Positions 1 to 6,027 of a DNA stretch of 11,227 bases are shown here, piece after piece. Position 1 is the first letter of the stretch. Every line of letters begins with the position of its first letter. A model generated the notes under the pieces. That model did no database searches. It saw nothing but the letters and a program-made list of their open reading frames with translations, and was not told where the DNA came from. Made by a program: the position numbers and the translations under genes. Where the stretch lies: positions 1 through 11,227 of the forward strand of contig DBBD01000067.1 of assembly GCA_002292015.1 (NCBI GenBank), written 5' to 3'. This DNA is from Firmicutes bacterium UBA993 (GTDB taxonomy: Bacteria > Bacillota > Dethiobacteria > DTU022).

Positions 1-23
1 CTCAACCGGACTAAGCCTGGTAT

Positions 24-1412
24 TCAGACCAGGTATTCCAAACATAGTATGGTAAACGTTTTGTCTGTCACCCGGTAAGAATGTCCGATCCTCACCCCGG
101 CAACCCAAACAATATCGCTTCCAACTGTCACCAGCGGCAGACTATCACGGTAAAGTTTCTCCACTTTTTGATCAATCAGAAAACTTTTTAACTTTTTGCT
201 GCCGGATGATCCCTGGGGATGGAAGCGATCACCCGGTTTCCGGGAGCGGATCACGATTCTGCCGGGCGGGATTGTGTCGTAATCAAGGTAAGCGCTGCTG
301 CGACAAGGCGGCCAGGTAAGTTCTTCTTTTCGCGCCAGGCGGGCGCTAATTGCTTTTCCCCCGGGCAGCCTAGTCGTACCGGGAATAACCAGTTCCTGTT
401 CGGCAATTTTTTGCGGCTTAAGATCGTTTTTCAGGGCTAAAATGAGACTGTCTTTTTCTCTGTATGCTTTCAACCCACCGGGCAGGTCAAGACGGGCTCC
501 AGTTTTACCTTCCCTGGAAAACTTTAAGAGCTGGTTCAGATGCATTCTACCCAGCTCCCGTCCGGTTCTGAAACGGCGGATGAGCAGTCTTAAAACCCTG
601 CTACTAATCGTCTGCGGTAAAGCATTAAAAGCCGTGGGTTCAAGATAGATAACTTTTCCCCTGCTCTCAGCAAGTTCACCGGCTATGTTCCGGGCCAACT
701 GCGCAAAGTAGCGTCGATCATCGGCAGCGAGCTCCGCCAGGCCGGCCAGTGCCTCGCGAATCCTCGGATTATAGCATTTTTCGAGGTGCGGGATCAGTTC
801 GAGGCGCAGTTTATTGCGGGTATAATCAGTCTCAAGATTGCTGCTATCGGTATAAGGTTTTAAATCGTGCTCCAGGCAGTAGGCATCGATCTCGCTGCGC
901 CTGAAACCAAGCAGCGGCCTGATCAACTTTACTTTGTTCAGGCGCCGTGATGGAAACATTCCGGCGAGACCGTCGATCCCGCTACCCCGGAGCAGGTTTA
1001 ACAGTACCGTTTCTGCCTGATCGTCGCGGTGGTGTCCGAGCGCAATTGTACCAGCCTGATGGGAACGGGCCGCTTGTAGCAAGAATCGGTAGCGTGCTCT
1101 GCGGCCAGCCGCTTCTTCCGATAAGCCAAGCCTTTTTTTATAGTTTCTTATAGCAACACTTTTTGTAATACAAGGCAGATTCAAGTGGTTGGCAAGCGCA
1201 GCCACGCCTGCTTCTTCGGTAGCTGCTTCAGGACGCAGATCATGATTCAGGTGGGCCACGATTAGCTTTAAGCTGTATTCAGAGGCCAGTCGATTGAACA
1301 GGTCAAGCAAGCACAGCGAATCCGGTCCACCAGAAACAGCGAGAACAATCGTATCGCCTCTGGCGACAAGTTCTTTTTCTTCAACGTATTCTTTAAAACG
1401 TTTATATATCAT
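24..1412 (-). CDS. tilS: tRNA(Ile)-lysidine synthase TilS
   Basis: TilS is a cytoplasmic ATP-dependent enzyme that attaches lysine to C34 of the CAU-anticodon tRNA-Ile. This switches the tRNA from Met to Ile identity and lets it read AUA. The 462-residue protein has the N-type ATP pyrophosphatase signature SGGPDS at residues 27-32. It is followed by the GHHRDDQAETVLLNLLRG block, typical of the TilS catalytic core. The C-terminal domain carries the family pattern RKPGDRFHPQG, KKLKSFLID and IVWVAGVRIGHSYRVT, so the protein looks complete at both ends and is of the usual long bacterial form. The start is ATG at 1412, with only a short purine stretch (AGAGG, 3 nt spacing) before it. It lies downstream of the S1-domain gene, beyond a probable terminator, so it may depend on read-through or an unseen promoter. 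In related genomes hpt and ftsH follow, but those would lie outside this window. Identification is firm. Confidence 0.96.
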   Translation of the reverse strand: MIYKRFKEYVEEKELVARGDTIVLAVSGGPDSLCLLDLFNRLASEYSLKLIVAHLNHDLRPEAATEEAGVAALANHLNLPCITKSVAIRNYKKRLGLSEEAAGRRARYRFLLQAARSHQAGTIALGHHRDDQAETVLLNLLRGSGIDGLAGMFPSRRLNKVKLIRPLLGFRRSEIDAYCLEHDLKPYTDSSNLETDYTRNKLRLELIPHLEKCYNPRIREALAGLAELAADDRRYFAQLARNIAGELAESRGKVIYLEPTAFNALPQTISSRVLRLLIRRFRTGRELGRMHLNQLLKFSREGKTGARLDLPGGLKAYREKDSLILALKNDLKPQKIAEQELVIPGTTRLPGGKAISARLARKEELTWPPCRSSAYLDYDTIPPGRIVIRSRKPGDRFHPQGSSGSKKLKSFLIDQKVEKLYRDSLPLVTVGSDIVWVAGVRIGHSYRVTDKTFTILCLEYLV

Positions 1413-1443
1413 CGGCCTCTAATTGCCGGCTCCGGGTAAAGAC

Positions 1444-1467
1444 AAAAAAACACCCTAAACCAGAGTG
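1444..1467 (-). terminator. Probable Rho-independent terminator after the S1-domain gene
   Basis: On the minus strand, CACTCT (1467-1462) pairs with AGGGTG (1456-1451) around a 5-nt loop, with one G-U wobble. A run of seven T follows at 1450-1444. The stem is short, but the position, between the S1 gene stop and the tilS start, and the uninterrupted T tract support a terminator. It would reduce transcription into tilS. Confidence 0.55.
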
Positions 1468-1499
1468 CCTTTCCAGGAGTTTTCCTAAAGTAAGGTTAA

Positions 1500-1931
1500 T
1501 TAAAAAGCTTCCCTGAAGGAACCGCGACCGCCTCTTTTAGACTCGGTATTTCTTTTTAGGTCAAGCAGCCGTTCATCACTTTCTTTGAGAAAACGGTTCA
1601 TCTTATCCTCAAACGAGGCCCTGTTGACCGGAGCAGGTTTGCTGCGGCTATAATTTTTTTGTACCTTGTAACCTTCAGCCGCTTGCCGGATCGAGAGGCC
1701 AATCTTACCATTGTTTTCAACGTTAAGCACCTTAACCTTAACCTGATCTGATTTTTTAAAAAACTCGTTTATATCTTTCACGTATTCGTCAGCAACTTCT
1801 GAAATGTGAACCAAACCGGTAATCCCTCCGGGTAGCTCAACAAAAGCCCCGAACTTTGTGATTCCCGTAATCACCCCTTCCATAATACTGCCGATTGACA
1901 GATCTTTCTTGATAAAAAAACGCCTCCTCAC
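1500..1931 (-). CDS. yabR: S1 domain RNA-binding protein, YabR family
   Basis: This small cytoplasmic protein has a single S1 OB-fold RNA-binding domain at about residues 13-83 (GSIMEGVITG, KFGAFVEL, GLVHISEVADEYVKD, NGKIGLSI). A basic, low-complexity C-terminal tail of about 60 residues ends in SKRGGRGSFREAF. The arrangement matches YabR/general stress protein 13-type proteins encoded just after divIC in Firmicutes. A ribosome or RNA-associated role is inferred from the fold; the precise function is not known from sequence. The coordinates given use the outermost start, GTG at 1931. That start has no Shine-Dalgarno before it, and a perfect AGGAGG (1928-1923) lies inside its first three codons. 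This points to initiation downstream: ATC at 1913 (9 nt spacing) or CTG at 1901, which gives an LSIGS start similar to YabR proteins that, as I recall, begin MSI. Transcription probably starts near 1949 from a consensus promoter. Confidence 0.9.
   Translation of the reverse strand: MRRRFFIKKDLSIGSIMEGVITGITKFGAFVELPGGITGLVHISEVADEYVKDINEFFKKSDQVKVKVLNVENNGKIGLSIRQAAEGYKVQKNYSRSKPAPVNRASFEDKMNRFLKESDERLLDLKRNTESKRGGRGSFREAF
1923..1928 (-). promoter_or_regulatory. Shine-Dalgarno AGGAGG inside the longest S1-gene frame
   Basis: AGGAGG is read on the minus strand as codons 2-3 of the GTG-started frame. It cannot serve that GTG, which lies upstream of it. Nine bases separate it from an in-frame ATC at 1913-1911, and no ATG, GTG or TTG occurs at usable spacing. 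The site therefore decides the start in favour of a non-canonical codon, unless the base call is wrong. Confidence 0.6.
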
Positions 1932-1955
1932 TTGAAATTGACTCAGACTACAGAC

Positions 1956-1983
1956 ATTATAACTTCTATTGCATTATTGTCAA
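1956..1983 (-). promoter_or_regulatory. Perfect-consensus sigma-A promoter for the S1-domain gene
   Basis: On the minus strand the -35 is TTGACA (1983-1978), then a 16-nt spacer, then the -10 TATAAT (1961-1956). Both hexamers match the vegetative consensus exactly. The divIC stop codon TGA (1982-1980) is part of the -35 element. A transcription start near 1949 would give a leader of about 36 nt to the ATC candidate start, with AGGAGG in the middle of it. Confidence 0.75.
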
Positions 1984-2321
1984 TCCTCAAACTGGAAGAT
2001 TACCTCATCGGGCCTGACCAAACCAAGCCGCTCACGAGCCAACACTTCAATATAGTCGAGGTCTTGAAGCTTAAGAATTTCTTCTTCCAAAGCTGCCTGT
2101 CGCTCTTTCACTTCGCTGACATGCTTTTCCATTTTTTCGAGCGCCTGACTGACCTCACGTTGTCTTAAATACTGCGCCCCGATAATGACCAGCAACCCAA
2201 ATACGACCAGGCTCAAGATGAAAACGAGCAACCGGTACATGCTGTAACGGTTTTCCCGGTGGCGCCTTGGAAATGCCGAAACTACGCCGCTTTTGTGCTT
2301 CCGCTTGGAAGTCATCAACAA
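1980..2321 (-). CDS. divIC: Septum formation initiator, DivIC/FtsB family
   Basis: DivIC/FtsB proteins are small bitopic membrane proteins of the divisome. They form a complex with FtsL and DivIB/FtsQ and control septal wall synthesis. The frame shows a basic cytoplasmic N-terminus (residues 1-28), one transmembrane helix (about 29-50, LLVFILSLVVFGLLVII), then an extracytoplasmic coiled coil (about 52-88). The C-terminal signature DLDYIEVLARERLGLVRPDE is typical of the family. The outer start is TTG at 2321. GGAG at 2330-2327 sits 5 nt from it, 8 nt from the next TTG (2318) and 11 nt from an ATG (2315), so the second TTG or the ATG may be the true start. The difference is one or two residues. 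It lies between hup and the S1 gene, as DivIC does in relatives, but the S4-domain, yabP and yabQ genes often found just upstream are absent. Confidence 0.9.
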   Translation of the reverse strand: MLMTSKRKHKSGVVSAFPRRHRENRYSMYRLLVFILSLVVFGLLVIIGAQYLRQREVSQALEKMEKHVSEVKERQAALEEEILKLQDLDYIEVLARERLGLVRPDEVIFQFED

Positions 2322-2358
2322 ATCATCTCCAAGCCTTGTTCAGGTTAGTACAGCCTTC

Positions 2359-2388
2359 AAAAAAAATCCCCTCTGGTAAGGGGATTTT
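2359..2388 (-). terminator. Rho-independent terminator after hup
   Basis: A perfect inverted repeat on the minus strand, AAAATCCCC (2388-2380) and GGGGATTTT (2371-2363), encloses an 8-nt loop and runs into eight consecutive T (2366-2359). This is a textbook intrinsic terminator 48 nt after the hup stop codon. It implies that divIC needs its own promoter or read-through. Confidence 0.88.
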
Positions 2389-2435
2389 ATAAAGCATACA
2401 GAAGTATATCTTTAAAAACCCTATCCTACCTTTAT

Positions 2436-2708
2436 TTACTTAACCTTATCTTTTAGAGCTTTGCCGGGCTTAAAGGCAGGAACCTTAAGCGCTTTAATTT
2501 TGATCTTCTCTCCCGTTGCAGGGTTACGCCCTTCACGTGCTTTACGCTGACGCACTTCAAAAGTACCAAAACCAACCAACTGCACCTTTTCACCTTTAGC
2601 TAAACTGCCGGCAATGCTCTCTAACACAGACTCTACCGCTGTCTTGCTGGTCTTCTTCGGTAATCCGCCCTTCTCGGCAACTAAATCCACCAACTGAGTC
2701 TTGTTCAC
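2436..2708 (-). CDS. hup: DNA-binding protein HU
   Basis: HU is the abundant dimeric nucleoid protein that bends and compacts DNA without strong sequence preference. The frame encodes exactly 90 residues, the normal length. It has the two N-terminal dimerisation helices, the GFGTFEV turn (46-52), and the DNA-binding arm with RNPATGEKI, in which Pro63 is the intercalating proline. The basic C-terminus is VPAFKPGKALKDKVK. The start is GTG at 2708, with a strong AGGAGGA (2723-2717) 8 nt upstream. HU next to mazG is a common Firmicutes arrangement. A weak extended -10 promoter lies upstream and a strong terminator downstream, so hup is probably expressed as a separate abundant short transcript. 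Confidence 0.97.
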   Translation of the reverse strand: MNKTQLVDLVAEKGGLPKKTSKTAVESVLESIAGSLAKGEKVQLVGFGTFEVRQRKAREGRNPATGEKIKIKALKVPAFKPGKALKDKVK

Positions 2709-2739
2709 TTGCTTAGTCCTCCTTTATTCGAGATAGTTA

Positions 2740-2748
2740 TGTATAACA
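2740..2748 (-). promoter_or_regulatory. Candidate extended -10 promoter for hup
   Basis: The minus strand reads TG-T-TATACA (2748-2740), an extended -10 element, without a recognisable -35 at 16-18 nt. It is embedded in the inverted repeat GTTAT-AC-ATAAC (2747-2736). A start near 2733 would leave a leader of about 25 nt containing the hup Shine-Dalgarno. This is a plausible but weak call. Confidence 0.3.
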
Positions 2749-2792
2749 GTAGCTCTATTCGACACCTGCTGTTAGACTCCTTCTTTTTTTGC

Positions 2793-4238
2793 CTATTTTT
2801 CTGATTTTTTTGCCTCATTCCACCAATTATCAAGCTGTTCAAGGGTAAAATCGCTAAAATTGCTCCCACTTAATTCCACCTGGTCCGCTATATATCTAAA
2901 GCGGGCAATAAACTTGCCGGTTGTCTTGCCTAAGGCTAGTTCAGGGTTGACCTTTAGAAACCGGGCCAGATTTACCAAAGTGAAAAGAAAATCGCCCAGT
3001 TCTTCTTCCACTGCCGCCTGCCCACCGCTTTTACAGGCCTCCTCGAGCTCCAACAGTTCTTCTCTCGCTTTTTCCAGTGGGCCTTTGATGGTTGGCCAGT
3101 CAAAGCCGGCTTCTGCCGCCTTTTTTTGTAGTTTAAAAGCCCTGAGCAGAGCCGGTAGCGACTCATCAACGGTAAAAGAAGCGCTATTTTGCTCTACTTT
3201 ACGTTCAGCGGCCTTAATTTCCTCCCAGAGCGCCCTGACCGCGTCAGCATCAGTGGCATTGCGGGTGCCAAAAACATGTGGATGCCTGCGAATCAGCTTT
3301 TCATTTATTGCCGCTACCACATTGTTAAAATCAAAGCGATTCTCTTCACGGGCTATCTGGCTATGGAATATTATCTGCAGCAAAAGATCGCCTAGTTCGT
3401 CAACCAAAGCCCGATCATCTCCGTTATCAATCGCCGCTACTACTTCATATGCTTCTTCGATCAAATACTGTCTGAGGCTTCGGTGATCTTGCCTTCGATC
3501 CCAGGGGCAGCCGTCAACCGATCTTAGGCGAACCATGATCTCAATCAACTCGCCAATATTACCGCCCTGGTAAGGAGATAAATATAGGGTAGTACAGTGA
3601 TCAAAGCCGGAGTGATGATCCAAGGCGTTGAGAGTTGTCCGAAATGTTCCAACTCGCGCCATGCCTGCTGCTTTGACAACCAGCACAGGATAATCGGCTG
3701 GATAAAGTTCAAGCAATCTCAATTTTATGCGTGAAGCGATTGCTTTGCTATAAACCTGGGCCAAAACCAGGTGGTTGCGGACCGGCTCCTTCAACTTTTC
3801 GATTGAAAGAGCATCAAACACCGTAACACCGTCGAGCAGATCAATGTTCAGGTGGCTGAGCAGCGGCTCTAAAAAGGAGAGCCCGGCAACCACCTCGATT
3901 TTCACCCCCAAGCGGGGAGCTATCCGCTGCAGCTTTTCGACTGTTGCTTCACCAACCGTGGGATGCCCGGGCACGGCGTAACAGATCAGATCAGCCTGTC
4001 GGCTCTTTTTTAAAAGGGTCCCGGTAATAGCGCGATAGACATCTTCAAAACTGCGTCCTTGCTTGTAGAGAGAATCGAAAGAACGCACCTGCGCCCTCCG
4101 GTCGGCAATAAAGCGAGCAGCAGGATGCTTGAGGGTTCGCAAATAAATAGGGATCTCAGAAGCCAGGTAACTTCGTGCTTCCGCAGTCAGATACCGGGGG
4201 CTGCCCGGGCCAAGTCCGATTATTACTATTTTACCCAG
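2793..4238 (-). CDS. mazG: MazG nucleoside triphosphate pyrophosphohydrolase with N-terminal tetrapyrrole methylase-like domain (YabN type)
   Basis: MazG hydrolyses (d)NTPs to NMP and pyrophosphate, clearing damaged or excess nucleotides. In this YabN-type fusion the N-terminal SAM-binding tetrapyrrole methylase-like domain has no well-defined role. Counting from the CTG at 4238 the protein has 481 residues, the usual length. The methylase-like part covers about 1-225 (GKIVIIGLGPGSPRYLT at the start, VPGHP at 89-93). The first MazG domain starts at GCPWD (243-247) with metal-binding acidic residues EE at 261-262 and ELGD at 281-284. A second MazG-like repeat spans about 368-432 (REELLELEE, EEELGDFLF). 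The more usual start, TTG at 4142, would delete the glycine-rich GLGPGS loop. The frame is open back to a TGA at 4247-4245, and the CTG falls exactly where relatives have Met before GKI. AAGGGAG lies 10 nt upstream. The gene starts 16 nt after the flippase gene and is probably cotranscribed with it. Confidence 0.93.
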   Translation of the reverse strand: MGKIVIIGLGPGSPRYLTAEARSYLASEIPIYLRTLKHPAARFIADRRAQVRSFDSLYKQGRSFEDVYRAITGTLLKKSRQADLICYAVPGHPTVGEATVEKLQRIAPRLGVKIEVVAGLSFLEPLLSHLNIDLLDGVTVFDALSIEKLKEPVRNHLVLAQVYSKAIASRIKLRLLELYPADYPVLVVKAAGMARVGTFRTTLNALDHHSGFDHCTTLYLSPYQGGNIGELIEIMVRLRSVDGCPWDRRQDHRSLRQYLIEEAYEVVAAIDNGDDRALVDELGDLLLQIIFHSQIAREENRFDFNNVVAAINEKLIRRHPHVFGTRNATDADAVRALWEEIKAAERKVEQNSASFTVDESLPALLRAFKLQKKAAEAGFDWPTIKGPLEKAREELLELEEACKSGGQAAVEEELGDFLFTLVNLARFLKVNPELALGKTTGKFIARFRYIADQVELSGSNFSDFTLEQLDNWWNEAKKSEK

Positions 4239-4248
4239 AGAAGATCAA

Positions 4249-4255
4249 CTCCCTT
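4249..4255 (-). promoter_or_regulatory. Shine-Dalgarno AAGGGAG for mazG
   Basis: AAGGGAG overlaps the last base of the flippase stop codon (TGA, 4257-4255). It is 10 nt from the CTG at 4238 and more than 100 nt from the TTG at 4142, which supports the longer mazG product. Confidence 0.6.
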
Positions 4256-5886
4256 CAGGATTTGCGCAACAACCCGATTCGTGATACAATTTTTTCCATT
4301 GGTTGACCGATATAGGGAATCATCCTCATTTCGTCCTGCCTGATACCGCCCAGCAGAAGGAGAGCGACCCCGAAAACTACGATGCCAAACAAAATAGCAA
4401 CCAGGACAGCCAGGGCGTTCAAGCTGCGTGCTGAAAGGAGATCCAGGCCGAGGTGCATTATTGAGACATAACTAAAATAAACGGCCACCGACATCAGGGC
4501 GGTTGCAATCAGGGGAAGCAACACTATTTCCTGCCAATTAACCCGCCAGCCGGTATAGCGTCTTACATGATTCAGGTTAAGGATAGCAGCAACAGTCAGG
4601 CCAACTACCGAAGCCAGGGCCGCCCCTCCGACATTCAAAGCAGGAATAGCCGTCAGATACCAGGCGAAGATAGTCTTGACAAGACCGCCGCACAACATAT
4701 TAAGAGCCGGCAAGATTGGCCTACCAAGCCCTTGGATTAAACCAGTTGTCGTTACATAGAAGCAGAGTGGAATGACCGACCAGGACATGAAAGCAAGCGA
4801 AAAACCAGCCTCAGTATTATTAAAAAGCAGCACCGTAACCGGCTCAGCCAGCAGAAAAAGGCCGAGAGCGGAGGGAAATGAAAAAAGGGCGGTCAGCTTG
4901 ATGGCAACGGCGCTCCGGCTCTGTATCAAACATCTTTTCTGCAGGGCATAAGCCTCAGAGATTGCCGGCACCAGGCTCATGCTGAGGGCCAGCGCTACAA
5001 CGTTGGGAAAGTATACTACCGACCCGGCCATTCCGGTTAACTGGCCGTAAAGAGCCCGGGCTCTTTCAAGCTCAAAGCCGGCTGCTAGCAGCTGGCGCGG
5101 GACAATCGCCAAGTCAACCATGGTGATCAGCGGAATAACCAAACCGCCGATAGTAACAGGTACTGCCAGCGTAAGAATACGGCCGATAATCCGTTTAACT
5201 GATTCCGGGTGATGATCCTTTTGCTTATCCCCTAACCTCTTAAGTTCTGTACGCTTTTTCAGATAGAGAATGGATAGCAGCAACAGCCCGGCTAACCCAC
5301 CGGTCACTGCGCCCGAAGTAGCCCCGGCAGCAGCATACTCGAGCCCGAGAGGGATTAAGAGCAGCACCAAGAGGGTTGAAAAACCGACCCGTACCAGCTG
5401 CTCAAGCAGCTGTGAAACAGCAGTCGGCGCCATATTCTGTTGACCCTGGAAAAAACCCCGGAGCGACGCCATAATGGTTACAAAAAAGATAGCTGGAGAA
5501 ATTGCTATCAATGGATATACAGCCTTAACATCTTTAATTAGCTTAAGAGAGATATATTCGGCTCCAAGCAGCATAACCAAGGTAATTGCTAAGCCGCTAA
5601 CGGCCAGTAGAATAAAGGCAACCTTAAACACCCGCTGCGCTTCGCGGTAGTCCTTCAGGGCAATTTTTTCAGCCATAATCTTAGAAAGGGCAACTGGAAT
5701 ACCGGCTGTTGCCAGGACCAACAGAGTGGAATAAATTGGATAAGCGTATTGATAAAGTCCGATACCTTCGTCACCTAAAATCGCCGCCAAAACAACCCTG
5801 AAAACTGCGCCGATGACACGGGCGGTAATGCCGGCCACAGCCAAGATAGTAGCGCCCCTGACAAAATCACTATTGTTACCGAGCAA
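4255..5886 (-). CDS. Polysaccharide/lipid II flippase-family membrane protein (SpoVB/YabM type, MOP superfamily)
   Basis: This is a 543-residue, highly hydrophobic protein with about 14 predicted transmembrane segments, beginning with TILAVAGITARVIGAVFRVV near residues 13-32. The pattern at the N-terminus (RGATILAVAGITARVIGAVFR, then GIGLYQYAYPIY and GIPVALSKIMAE) is characteristic of the SpoVB/YabM/MurJ-like branch of the MOP exporter superfamily. Members move lipid-linked saccharides such as peptidoglycan precursors across the membrane. The substrate here cannot be read from the sequence. Its position between mfd and mazG matches B. subtilis YabM, so a vegetative wall role is as likely as a sporulation role. 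No other sporulation gene is seen in this segment. The start is TTG at 5886, with AAAGGCAGG about 8 nt upstream and no ATG or GTG nearby. A promoter with an extended -10 lies about 35 nt upstream, and mazG follows 16 nt after the stop. Confidence 0.88.
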   Translation of the reverse strand: MLGNNSDFVRGATILAVAGITARVIGAVFRVVLAAILGDEGIGLYQYAYPIYSTLLVLATAGIPVALSKIMAEKIALKDYREAQRVFKVAFILLAVSGLAITLVMLLGAEYISLKLIKDVKAVYPLIAISPAIFFVTIMASLRGFFQGQQNMAPTAVSQLLEQLVRVGFSTLLVLLLIPLGLEYAAAGATSGAVTGGLAGLLLLSILYLKKRTELKRLGDKQKDHHPESVKRIIGRILTLAVPVTIGGLVIPLITMVDLAIVPRQLLAAGFELERARALYGQLTGMAGSVVYFPNVVALALSMSLVPAISEAYALQKRCLIQSRSAVAIKLTALFSFPSALGLFLLAEPVTVLLFNNTEAGFSLAFMSWSVIPLCFYVTTTGLIQGLGRPILPALNMLCGGLVKTIFAWYLTAIPALNVGGAALASVVGLTVAAILNLNHVRRYTGWRVNWQEIVLLPLIATALMSVAVYFSYVSIMHLGLDLLSARSLNALAVLVAILFGIVVFGVALLLLGGIRQDEMRMIPYIGQPMEKIVSRIGLLRKS

Positions 5887-5919
5887 AAAGAAAACCTGCC
5901 TTTGTTAATCTTGTGCAGT

Positions 5920-5948
5920 ATTATATCAGGTAAGAGAAAGCTGGTCAG
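5920..5948 (-). promoter_or_regulatory. Sigma-A promoter with extended -10 for the flippase-mazG unit
   Basis: On the minus strand the -35 is CTGACC (5948-5943, four of six consensus positions), followed by 17 nt. The -10 is then a perfect TATAAT (5925-5920), preceded by TGA, which supplies the TG of an extended -10. A start near 5913 would give a leader of about 27 nt. Confidence 0.6.
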
Positions 5949-6027
5949 CAAAAGACCTGATTAGGCTTTTTAAATGCTAATAGCTCAGCAGTTACCAGGA
6001 ATGTAAGTAGCTTTGCCGACGTTTGAC

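Noticed and set aside
16..33. Inverted repeat CCTGGT-ATTCAG-ACCAGG around the tilS stop codon
   Set aside because: It overlaps the end of the coding frame and has no T tract on the minus strand; a 6-bp repeat of this kind is expected by chance.
2323..2397. Minus-strand 24-residue frame between hup and divIC
   Set aside because: It runs straight through the hup terminator hairpin and T tract, with no convincing ribosome binding site.
2860..3486. Long plus-strand open frame (208 codons) opposite mazG
   Set aside because: It is antisense to the well-supported MazG domains, is serine/leucine-rich low-complexity in translation, and has no recognisable family.
5975..5990. Hairpin TGCTAA-TAGC-TCAGCA after mfd as a terminator
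   Set aside because: The stem is 6 bp with a wobble and only three T follow on the minus strand, too weak to call.
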